A DNA stretch of 64,000 nucleotides, from positions 34,848,039-34,912,038 of the forward strand of contig CM035807.1 of assembly GCA_020466095.1 (NCBI GenBank). Reading direction: 5' to 3'. Position 1 is the stretch's first letter, and the number at the start of each line of letters is the position of its first letter. Shown one piece after another: positions 23,910 to 34,632 of the stretch. Made by a program: the position numbers and the translations under genes. The DNA is from Chlorops oryzae (lineage: Eukaryota > Arthropoda > Insecta > Diptera > Chloropidae). A model generated the notes under the pieces. It was not told where the DNA came from and searched no databases. It saw only the letters and a list, made by a program, of their open reading frames with translations.

Positions 23910-24870
23910 ACGCTAGATGTTGAAGGGCCTTTGGTTTAACCTGAAAACAATATAAAAGACAAATTCGCATGTAAAAATTATCGTTCGAAAACTAATTCAA
24001 GTTTCCAGACAAGACCATTTAAATGGGTTGAAGCGTTATCTGGCTTGCATTTGACAGAACGTCGATTGAGTCGGGCGAGAGGGGTTGAGTTCCAAATCGG
24101 CGCAAGTTACATTTTAGCACATTGCTCCGTTCGAATTCTTCACGTTAGAACACCTTTTAAGTCAAGTGGAATCAGCACAATCATTGTGCCAATTACTTGC
24201 TATACGACAATGAAAAAGCTTACAGATTGGCAATTTGTTTTGTGAATAAGTCTTGTGTCTCTGTTTGTCAAGAATAAAGAAAGTCTTACTTGTGTTGCAA
24301 ATGTACAACTTTGAATCGCATGAAAAAGCGAAAAATCGTCAAATTGATTTAAACGAAATATTCTTTAGAAAATTGAATTTTCAAGCATTTAAATTGCGTT
24401 CCGTGCATTTCGACTGTCCTAGTTGTAGATGAAACGTTACATGGGTCTGGAATAAGGATTTTGATTTGCTTCAGCTGAAGTTAGAACAAGGAATTGAAGC
24501 AAGACATTCACATTTGAATAACAAATAAAAAATTAGAGCAAGTAAAGTTTACTCGTGCATGCTTGACAATCTTTTCTTACCTGAAGCAATGTTAAAACAT
24601 TACAACTTAACAAAATTCTGCCAGTTTTCGTTGTTAGTAAATTATCGTGTTATACTTGAATTATTATATTTAATACATTTTTTGAATTGATGTCTAAACG
24701 CTAGATGTAGAAGGACTTTGTACTAGCAAGTACGAAATAGCATCATTTACAAAACTATCGTGAAAATAATTCTTTGCAAGAATTTACGAATGGTTGAAGC
24801 GTTAGACTGTTGATTGACAAATTACGTCGCTTGAGCATTATATGTCTTAGCTGCGAATACTCATATTCAC
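23910..24870 (+). repeat. Two diverged direct copies about 770 bp apart
   Basis: AACGCTAGATGTTGAAGG (about 23911) and AACGCTAGATGTAGAAGG (about 24697) open two stretches that keep matching words: GGTTGAAGCGTTA at about 24027 and 24791, then an A-C-G-T-C-G word at 24058-24064 and about 24825. Identity between the words is low. It may be the remains of a tandem duplication or two copies of a dispersed repeat. Confidence 0.4.
24587..24640 (+). repeat. Repeat fragment shared with about 12153-12210
   Basis: TGTTAAAACATTAC, CTTAACAAAA and TTTTCGTTGTT occur in the same order in both places with small indels. It links this AT-rich tract to the fragment nested in the Harbinger element. Confidence 0.5.
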
Positions 24871-27454
24871 AAACTTGAAAATCAATTATTACACTGTTCA
24901 AAGTTTGTAACAATTACACACTAATAAGTGACACTTTATCTTGCGACAAGAATAACATCAGAGCTAAGCAATAAAAATCATTTTTTGTATTACAGATATG
25001 TACTCTGAATGCAAGAGAAAGAAGTGCATAGTTCTTACAGTCAATGATGTAGAACTGATAACAACTCCATAATTCAGACTTGTCGACATTTTCTTTTAGC
25101 GAATACTTAATCTGAATGGTAGCTTAATGACACACCAATTTCATAGCTTGGATCGTCAAAGTAAAGTCTTATTCAGGAAAAACCTAAGTAAATAGATTTT
25201 TAATATGCTTCTGAACCATTAGACAAGGAATATGAAAACAAGATCATTTTTGAAACATTAAAATTTGTTCCATGCAATTTTCTTATAGATTATTTTCTGG
25301 CATTAGAGTTAAATTACGTGAAATACATAAAGTTCTGACATAAGACAACTTAGTTTTGAATAGTCAGACAGTAAAGTTTTAACGACAAGTGAGGACTTTT
25401 TTGACAAGAATTTTAATGTCCTATAAGCTACGCGCATACCTTTGCATATGTTACATATCTCGAAAAATGTCTCAAAATATCTTTTAAAATAAAAAAAATT
25501 GGATTTTGCTTAGCTCGAATTTAGCTTATCAATAGCAGGTCATAATTATGTTTAGAGAATGACTTGAAAAGCTTCGGCATATTGACCTACGTTTTCAATC
25601 ATTTCCTATATCGAAAATCAGATAATTCACTGGTTTTTGAATTTCTCTAATAAGCTTGATATCAAGCACTAACAAGCCAATACGTCATCATTGTCGTAAG
25701 AATATTTGAGATGAAATCATCTTAAGAAATAGAATACAGCATGATTGAGGTGCATTCATTGATAACCCGGACTATCAAAGCAGGATTAATTATGGGTTTC
25801 TATAGCGCTTGTTTGCTTCAGGCAGTAAATTTAAGTTTTTAATTCTTATAAACTAAGTCATCTAGAAGACTTTTTTCTGACATATTACTTGCATATGACA
25901 AAAAACGGTTTTTCAATCAATTTGTCTATTTTGAACGATGACCTTAATGACATTGTGTGAGATCAGCTAAGAGAGTTTGCCAATCGTATCGATGAAGCTT
26001 TGAATGCAAGAGGTCTCATTGGGCTTTGTAACTTAAACAGAGCTTGTTTGAATTATTAATAGACATAAAAATTTGACATGTCCTTAATTTCTTTAGAAAA
26101 AGTCAATAAAGATCCGCTAAAAAAGGGATCACCTGTTATCGGAAGGATTACTGCAGTATCTTCAGTTAAAGGTATTGTTCTCAAATCGCTTTTTAAATTA
26201 TGTGAAACCTTGAGCATTGAAATGTCAGCGTGGAAGCTTTACAAGCAGCGCTTATTTTGCGTCATTTAAATTGTAAGGCAAAATTCTAACATGTTTTTAA
26301 AATCTAACAAAACATTTATTAAAAGTTAATTAAAGAAAAAATAAATCACTTAAATCGTTTCTTTAGAAAAATTCGGAGCATCATTTACTGACAGCGTTTG
26401 CACGCTCATAAAAGATGGTTTCTTTGTGAACTTTGAAAGATGTCGAGATAATTTAGAGAATACTTCAGATTATTTTAACTCATATGACTAACGCAGCCCG
26501 ACTCATGAAATCATCCTCATGGTCTTTTTCGTATAGTTTTCTTAAAGCGCATGTCTTATGAAATTTTGATTCTTTAAATTTGTGGGCAAATGTTTTTCGA
26601 ATTATCTAACATAATTTGTGCAAAATAAAAAAAGAATTTTTAATAAATTAGTGTTCATAAATACATTTTCCATAAAAAGATTCATGTTCTCCACCAATGT
26701 AAAGCAGAAAATTGAATTACGCGAAGTTCGAAGCTGTTTTGACAAGCAGGTCTAATCATAATATCTGTCAATTATTTCAAATGAAAATCAAATTGGAATA
26801 GCCATTGCTTGCTTTCAATACGTAGGATTCATGAAGTTTACTTTCTTCCCATTTCGACTTCCCTTTGGACTAACCCGTAAAATCCTAGTCATTCAATTAT
26901 CATAATTTTCAAGAACATATTTTTCTTTCAACGGCAGCTAAAATGTTTAGAATATTAATACATTTCAAATTTCGTGGATGCGATATGTTTTAGTGAAGGC
27001 AAGTGGACATTGTCAGCAAGCATTTGTTTTTGCAGCGCTTTTCTGTTCCATTGGATGTAATTTTCGCGTACATTCGGAATGCTTTTTTCTGACAATCCTG
27101 AACGAAAACAGCTTTTCAAAACGTGGTTATAACAAGAAAAAAGAAGCTAGCAAAAGTCGAAAATTGGGGTTGAAGCCAGGCTGTGGCTTTGTAACTATTG
27201 AAAAATGCTCGGCAACGATCAATTGACAAACCATGTGATCGCAGCGTTCATGCTTTACTTCGAAACGTTGCGAAGAAAGCCTTGGCGCTCTTTTTTCCTT
27301 TTGCTTTTTGACATGTTGCTTTGTATTTGCTTTTTGAAGTTTAAAGTTGAAAAGATCGCGATAATTGCAATTTATTTTGATTTTCATTCGCAGTCAGAAT
27401 AACCTTTGTTGCTCTTTTCGTCCAACAGTAGCACTAAAGAGATTGCCAAATTCT
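24871..27454. other. AT-rich DNA, no gene seen
   Basis: The composition is uniform, open frames reach at most about 85 codons (for example 26978-27226) and I recognise nothing in them. Faint repetition of words from the preceding direct repeats is possible but below what I can support. Confidence 0.45.
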
Positions 27455-29000
27455 AAAGATATAAAAAATCTACACTCTATTCCGTGGAATCCGTATCCGA
27501 CGTAGAAGCATTTACTATTCAGCAGTTATATTGGTCAATTGCAACTTGGCATTAGATTCTACGCCGCATTTCTCCATAGTTTCACGATGCAGGAATGCTC
27601 TTTCTGACATCTAACGATATATAACGTAGATTCAACGATATGTCCATTCAGAACTAAGATGTAGTCAAGGACTACGATAAAATCATAGGACTACGATGAC
27701 CAAACATGGAGCTAGGCTTTGTCAAATTTGACAGTACGATTTCAGATCGAACTTCTGTAATTTTGACATGAATCTGTCGGCGGTTCATGTTTATCACAAC
27801 TGCTCAGACGAGCTGTGATTGTTTTTTCGTTTTTGTTTTCTTTTTGAAAGTTAGCGCGATTCAATTTACTTTATGATTATTCTATAGCATCTCGAGAATT
27901 AAAGTTTTTACCAAAATTCTGTTGCTTACAAAATTAGCAACATAAAAGATTCTCAAGATTTCTTGAAAGACTGTAGATTAAGCAATGAAACTACACTCTA
28001 ATTAATTTCGGTAGAACTTCTATCTGTATTTCCACGTAATATTGCTTAAATTTACTTCCTGCAATTGTTATAGGTCCAATTTGCAAAGATATCATTAGAT
28101 TCTCATCGAACCGCTTTCAGTCAAGTAGCTTTCATACGCATCGCGGATATGTTTCAGCTTGCATTTTATATACGATATATGAAACAGTAGATTTAACGAT
28201 ATTAGCCATCTCAGGTAAACTATGATTGTATTTCATAGGAACTACGACATTTCAAATCGATAGGACTACGATATTTCAAATCGTTGAAGTAAATCTATCG
28301 ATGAACTCTTAATTTTGCCATAGTAGAATCTCTTGATCGGCGGGTTACGATCCCTGCTCCAGGACGTATTTTCGTTTTATTTATTTTTTTTTCCTATCGT
28401 AGAAGTACGATAATTTACATTTACATTATTTGAAACAATCTGTAGGAAATTAAAGATTTTACGCAATAATTTTCATGCTTAAAAATTAAAAAAAAGATTC
28501 TATAGGCGATTTTCAGTTGAAAGAGCTTGTGCGTGACGTTTTGGATACGGCGCAATGAAAGCAACTCTATGTGATTTGATTGGATACTTACCTCAATACA
28601 TGTTTGTCCCGTAATATTAGCGCTTGAAATTTACTTGCCTGTTGTATTCTCCATTTTTTCACAAATTTTTTTCTATTATAAGACAGAAAGTTCGAAACTC
28701 GACCTTCCAGATTACAAGTCATAGCACACTTCAACTACGCCATCGCGTGATATGATTTGAGCTTGACATATTTTACTATATAACAATATAAGTGGGAAAC
28801 AGTAGAAACTAATTAGATTCACAGTCAAAACTTAGTTGTATTTTACGTTAGCATTCTGAGATATTACATTAAGTTTGCTACGTCTTCGCTATCGTAGAAA
28901 TCTTTCGATGCAAAATTTTTTGCAGTGTACAGAGCTCAATGCAAGTAGGAAAGCTAAGGTCGGTGCTGCGCGACTATAATTTATCCAGTTTTCAAATTCT
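27455..29000 (+). repeat. Degenerate tandem array, unit about 570-600 bp
   Basis: Three successive stretches share an ordered set of words. Near 27560, 28135 and 28735: (C/T)ACGC..GCAT or CTACGCCATCGCG, then an ATATA word, GTAGATT(T/C)AACGATAT or CAGTAGAAACTAA, then TCAG...ACTA. Near 27817 and 28362: TTTTCGTTTT followed by about 90 bp ending GAAATTAAAG/GAATTAAAG. Near 27985 and 28551: an ACTCTA(A/T)-type word, then CGTAATATT and TTTACTT. The third unit is partial. Divergence is high, as expected for an old, non-homogenising satellite or a local duplication series. Edges are approximate. Confidence 0.55.
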
Positions 29001-31254
29001 GTAGGTCGTGTTTCACGTTAAAGACTCTTGCCGGTTCAATACGGCAACTGGCCCTCTGGAAGAGATTTTTAGATAGCCATTACCTCAAAACATTCTTGAT
29101 ACTGATTTTTAGGTATGAAAATTCAACTTATCTTCAAAGAGGTCTGCTAATTTTTGTACACATATTTTTTGCGTACAAACGTGGGCGTGGTTGTGAGAGT
29201 ATTATTTTTTGAAATACCCCCTGTCTTCTTCAAAAACTGTCGGACACAACAACGAACACACATATCTAAGTTAAATGATTTTTTGGTCCTGATACGGATA
29301 TGAGGAACGTACGCAGTATCCTAGGATTTATATACACCTCGAATACAGGAGTTCCTGGCTTATAAGAACGAGTCTAAGAGCAGTTTTGTTGATGCTTTTA
29401 TCCGTAGACAATTTTTCCTATTAGAAGAAGAATAGTTCGAAATGTTACAAGATCCACACAAGACTTATATGCCCAGCTGATATTGAGTGGAAACATATAT
29501 TTTCCTAGGGGAGTACAAAAAGCAAACGGACACATGGAAAACAATACAAATGTAGAAAAAAAAACCACAACAAAAAAAGAAGGCAGTTCATTAATTGCAA
29601 TTTTTGTAGCAGGTTAAATTTTAATTAAAACCAGATTTGTTGCGCTTCAAGGCATTTTTCGGAAAAATATTTCGATGAAAAGATGCGTGGCTTTGCAACA
29701 GGCTCATGTTTCATTAAAAAAATACAAGAAATTTTTTTACTAACCGTGACGTCATTGTTTGCACCATTTGAATTTCTGTGTGAACAGATGTAAGCTTGGT
29801 TTGAACAATTCCGAAAATTACGTGGTTCGACTCTTGGGCTTTCAATGTGTAGTGTGTTAGCCACCAACGAAAAAACTTATCGCCATGAATGATCATTTCA
29901 TGCACTTGAAAAAATACAATCAAATTGCAGTCGAAACTCTTTATAGCGATCTCCTCTATAACGAATTTATCTCTATAAAAAATCTCCTGAAGGCTATTGC
30001 GTTCCATTTTGAATTCCTTCTTTCATATTAATTTGAAAAAATTCTTAACATGCCATTTGAAGTTGTGGTCTGACTGTGAAACACCCCATTACATACTTGT
30101 ATAACTTCATCTCTTCATAAAAAAAAAAATAAAAATATACTGTGCTCGAATTTCGTACTTTTTTTACCGACAATATTTGATTGAATTGAGATATCGTGGC
30201 TTAAAAATTATGACTAACTTCATTAAAAATATATATATATTTAGTTCATGTTGCTATATACTTATGTGTACGATATAAACTCACGTTGGTCCTAGCAACA
30301 CCCCATGATTGATATTTTAAGTACTTTTGTCCTTGTTTAAAGTACACATTTTCCATTCAATTATCGTTCTTATCAACAGATTTTCATGTTGGAAACTATT
30401 GAATTTTCTTAACTTTTTCGCTTCGTTTGAATTAAGAACGAAATGTTTTTGAAGTTAAAACAAATAATTTGTATCTATCTATTATCGAAACATGTTTTTT
30501 ATTATAAAACTTATATGAAAAAAAAAGTAGGGCCGAAATGTTTGAAAAATGTATATTTTTAGACTATTTAGGACTTTTTGAAAAAATTAAAATGTTAACC
30601 ATGCAACAGATGTTTTATTTTGAAAGCGAATAAAACGAAATGCTTCATACATTGTAAAAAATGCTTAATTTTGTATGTGTTAGTTATGCACATCACTGGT
30701 TTAAAGACACTGCTTTCAAAAAGAACTTAAGAGATATGATGCTTTTTGACAAGACGGTTTAATGGGAAAGCAAATGACTAGGAACTGAGAGTTCTGAAGT
30801 ACAAACCCCGCATTTTGCATCAAGTAAATCGTTTTAAGTAAAAAACAAAATTATGCTTGCATAGTTTAGGGATCCAGCTTTAAAAGCGAAAATCTCCGTT
30901 AACTGAGCCAATCCAAAAAAATCAATATCACGATTGTATTTAGCATATTTTAGTTAATATTCAAGATATGCAAGCCGTCTGTCGGTTTTTTGAACTAGCA
31001 CAGTATTATTGTTTTGCATTTCGCAACGTGCCCTGAAAAAAAATTTATGAATGCTTAAAATCCTTCCATTTGACCTTGAACAGGACAAAACAACGATCAA
31101 AAACGATTATAGATGATTAAAATTGGATCTCAGAAACCAAAGTTATAAGGCTTTGAAGTTGGGAAATTTCTTATTTTTTAATGCCGAAAAGTATACTTCC
31201 TTTTTTTGTTTGGAAAAATGTAAAGTATAGTTATATTTTTTGTCTTATATAATA
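29001..31254. other. AT-rich DNA, no gene seen
   Basis: No recognised repeat or exon. There is a poly-A run at about 30119-30129 and a (AT)n run at about 30228-30240. Frames of up to 97 codons (29714-30007, minus) have no family signature. Confidence 0.5.
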
Positions 31255-31721
31255 GCATTTTTCCACATAGTGCATTAACTATATGCATTAAATTTAACGC
31301 AGATATTTAATCACTATCGTTTCCACTTTCGGATTGAGTATTAACTAATCAGCTGATTTCGTCGGAAAGTGCTGTAAAATAAGTGAAAAATTGCCCTCTC
31401 TTAAATTTTGCTAGATATAAACGATAAAAGTTTATTTTAAATTCTTCATTTAATTTCAATGTGTGCAAAAGCTTAAATAAAGTTCTTTTAATTTGACAGA
31501 ACGGTTGTTATTTTACGTACTTTTCCATTGAGGGTTGAAATTTTTCGTATTTTTTGCAAACAAGTCGAAATGCAACCATGCTCTTTTATCTGCGATAAAT
31601 TTTAATGCATGCATTATTGAGGTGATTAACTTGACATTTTTGCATGGGTAATCACATTTCTTAATCATGCGTTAACAAGTTAATGCAGGTAATTGAGTTT
31701 ATGCACTTTGTGGAAACATGC
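31255..31721 (+). mobile_element. MITE family M copy 1, TA-flanked (copy 2 at 61494-62012)
   Basis: The ends are GCATTTTTCCACATAGTGCA and CACTTTGTGGAAACATGC, imperfect complements, with TA immediately outside each (31253-31254 and 31722-31723). The interior matches the inverted second copy, including AATCAGCTGATTTCGTCGGAA and TTAATGCATGCATT, so these are two members of one family in opposite orientation. No coding capacity. CATTAACT/AGTTAATGCA words near both ends extend the inverted repeat. Confidence 0.85.
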
Positions 31722-31779
31722 TATAAGACTACGTGCTTGATTCGTATGTCATACTTTTTGGTACTGAATTGACTATTTT

Positions 31780-32020
31780 CTGGCTCGGATTTTGTTGACT
31801 TTTACAAATTTAAAGCATACTTTATGGGGCAAAATTTTTCTAACCAACATTTTGCGAATGAGTTTAGCGAAGTTGAACTTCAAACTGCTTTTCTAACTTC
31901 AAAAAAATTCATCTTGAAGCTAAAAATCGATTTGAATCTTAACTTTATGTGAGAAGAATCAAATTTGTACTCCATAAAGTATGCTTCAAATTTATAAAAA
32001 TCAAAAAAATCCGAGCCCTG
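31780..32020. mobile_element. 241-bp palindromic MITE with CTCGGATTTT ends
   Basis: The left arm starts near GGCTCGGATTTTGTTGAC (31782) and the right arm ends CCGAGCCCTG (32020). The arms stay complementary for about 50 bp, through AAATTT(A/G)AAGCATACTTTATGG. I could not find a convincing target duplication and the left end seems to have lost one base, so the limits are approximate. A truncated relative lies at 1271-1312. Confidence 0.7.
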
Positions 32021-32395
32021 CTTATAAATAGAGAAATAATGTTGAAAAAAAGAAACCAAACCTCGATGAACCTTTTGAAGATTCCACAAAGTTTGAACTG
32101 AATCATTATGGTGTTGTGAGCTGACGCTTCACTATAATTGAATGCAGTTAATGCGTAAGAAAAATATAAAGAAAATGTAAAAAAAAAAAGGTCAGTATTA
32201 AAACATATCGATATTCCGAAGTTCTTCGAATAAATGAATTCATGCAAAGTGCCTTACATTACGTTTTTCGCTTCGTTTTGACCCCAAATAAAATTATCTA
32301 ATGACGTCCTCAAACGAATTCCCCATCGCAATGCAGCGCTTCAGAAAATCATAAACGAATTGACGAGCTTTCTTCGATTAAAAGGTACTACACAT

Positions 32396-34624
32396 CAGAG
32401 CTGTAAAAAAATTAACTCATTTTCAAATTTCAGCCTTTTGAATTTCCTTTTAAAGATTTAATTCAAAAATTCGTTTTAATGAATTATGAATGAAAACTTT
32501 GAATTCATCATTCGGCTGTCAAAAATGATTTATGAATTCAATTTTATAATTATTTTTTAAAGCTCCCAGTTAACTCATTTTGATTTTAGCTTAAAATTGT
32601 TAAATCAAATCAATTTGAAAACATTTTTCAGCCTAAGGATTGTGTTAGTGTGAGGGACAACGATGAGGAGACGTACCTGTGATTGCTGGGCGTCGCGAAG
32701 TGGTCGCTGATTGCTGTTAAGAGAAATTCTGAATGTTAACCGTTGGTCGTGGTGTGGATTTAATTTGCCGGATTGCGCGAGTCGCGAATAAATGATTTGA
32801 GTGTTGATTTTTTTAACTGGTCATGGCCTTCTGGGCCCACTTAATATTAAAACACATAGGTGAATTCACCGGCGATTAAATAAAAAAGGGGGATGCCTTC
32901 TTGGCGAAATATTAGTTCAAATTTTTTTTCTCTCTGTTTTTTTCTTTTTGGTTTTTGTTTTCGGGTATATTGCGGAGCGGCGAAACGCGTCGTATACAAG
33001 CACTGATCGAAGACCTCCTGTTTCTCCTTCTCATCGGGAAGGAGCTTTCTCACGAGCTAGCGCTGTAAAAAAATAAAAAGTACTCGCATAGGATGATTCT
33101 TTCGCCGTTCGTAAAGGCTCGGCTGCGCAGCTGGCCAAGCGGCGAAGAACGAACATACTGCCCTGCCTTGCGCTACGCAATAAACATTTCTGCTTATCTT
33201 TTTCCAGGATCAGACAGCAGTCGCGGACCTCCTGCAGCATCTCATGGACTAGGCCCCTGTCGGCTGCCGTGCTGGTATGCAGGTTCCCATCGCTTGTTGG
33301 GGGCATAGGCGGCCTTGCGGCGCGGATTGGCAAGGGGGAAAATGAATGGGGAGGGGAGGGTGCTGCGAAAATTTTTTAAGCGACTGTGAGCGGTGACGCT
33401 CTGACGATGATACGCGGAGAGTATCAGAAAGCGAAGGTGACGTCAGTGGCACCTCCGCTCCCCTGATGACAACGGAGAGCCCTCCTCCTGAATAGAATGG
33501 CCTGGGATTCATAATTTCTTGTCCCAAAATGGCCTCGAGCAGCTCGTGGAGCGGCTGTTGATTGACAGATTCTAGGATGCGATACATCGTTTCTGATGAA
33601 CTTCTTCGCCGTAGAGATCCACCGTGGTAGCGGGTGGATAATTGGGAAACTCCTCTTTTTCCCGGAATGATTTGAGCAACTCGTGAAGTAACTCATGATT
33701 GCCATCCGGAAGAGACGATGCGTCGTAAACGCTTCGATGGTTTTGCTGGTCGATGGGCCCATTCAAAAGCCATCCGAATCCTGATTGCAAGGCGAAAAGA
33801 ACAAGAATATCCAATTTCTAAAAATTTCAATTATGGGCAATGGTTAACGATATTATTTGAAATCCTTGAACGTTTGAAATACATTTTTAGTTTTTCAATT
33901 ATTGAGCAAAATGCAAAAGCAATCTTTCAGATGTTTGATTGGAATAGTGTATTTTATTCGATAGTTGAGCATTTTCAACTTTGATGGAAAGAAAAGACAT
34001 CTCTCATTGATTTCGATGGAATAAGCTAAATATGCATAGTAAGCATCATTATTGATAAATTTTTCAGGAAACGTGTTACGAGAATTACTTTCTGAAAAGA
34101 AGAAAACTTTCGAATTGCCGATATATAGTATTGTATGATAAATTATTAACCTGAAAGCGATTTAGCATTTTCATGATCCTTTTGATGGATCGTAAATTTT
34201 CTTAGAATATTTCTATAATTTTCAGAAAATTGCATACAGAATCAAAGACAACTTATTTTTTACTGTTAAATTTGCGAATTCTTCTTGCGAAAATAGTTGA
34301 TATCGGATACCAGATATCAACATATTTTCGAATAATTGCTTTCGAAAATGTATTCGTAAACGATATATCAAAGGCAACTATTGATTTGATTTAAAAATTC
34401 TAAGCTAAAAGTCAAAATGAGATAACCTGGGAGCTTTAAAAATATAGGACATATATAAAATCCTGAAATTCTATAAATCATTTTTGACAGCTGAATGATG
34501 AATTCAAAGCTTTTCATTCATAATTCGATTCTCGTAGAAATGAATTCAATCGAACAGATAATTTTTATGACTCGATATTGAAAGTGACTTAAGCCTCAAA
34601 TGAATGAATTCTTTTACAGCTCTG
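32396..34624. mobile_element. 2.2-kb hAT-type element with about 230-bp inverted repeats and a GC-rich interior
   Basis: CTACACAT flanks the unit exactly on both sides (32388-32395 and 34625-34632), an 8-bp duplication, and the termini are CAGAGCTGTAAAA and TTTTACAGCTCTG. The inverted repeats are unusually long: the left arm is about 32396-32622 and the right arm about 34378-34624, sharing words such as GAATTCATCATTC(G/A)GCTGTC, AAAAATGATTTAT, TTTAAAGCTCCCAG and AAATCAAATCAAT. Between them lie a GC-rich block (about 32640-33820) and an AT-rich part (33820-34377). No hAT transposase motif is seen, so the element is non-autonomous. The GC-rich block is described separately; it may be captured sequence. 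Confidence 0.85.
33031..33830 (-). pseudogene. GC-rich, frame-disrupted coding-like block inside the hAT element
   Basis: On the minus strand three stretches in different frames look protein-like: 33830-33590, 33587-33400 and 33333-33031. Each contains a related segment, LLHELLKSF, PLHELLEAIL and LVHEMLQEV; the corresponding DNA (33674-33685, 33536-33549, 33232-33249) is similar, so the block contains a duplicated unit of uncertain length. The first stretch is preceded by TTTTTAG and contains FGWLLNGP followed at some distance by KEEF and GEEVHQK, reminiscent in spacing of the region before the reverse transcriptase in BEL/Pao retrotransposons; that similarity is from memory and weak. Several frames are open at once because the DNA is GC-rich, so a non-coding minisatellite is possible too. 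Confidence 0.3.
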
Positions 34625-34632
34625 CTACACAT

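Noticed and set aside
28330..28362. tRNA-like word GGGTTACGATCCC
   Set aside because: It does not match the B-box GGTTCRANNCC and there is no A-box or acceptor stem at the required spacing.
33031..33830. An intact gene or a definite BEL/Pao retrotransposon
   Set aside because: Reading requires several frame changes, no LTRs flank it, and the unit lies between hAT inverted repeats; kept only as a coding-like relic.
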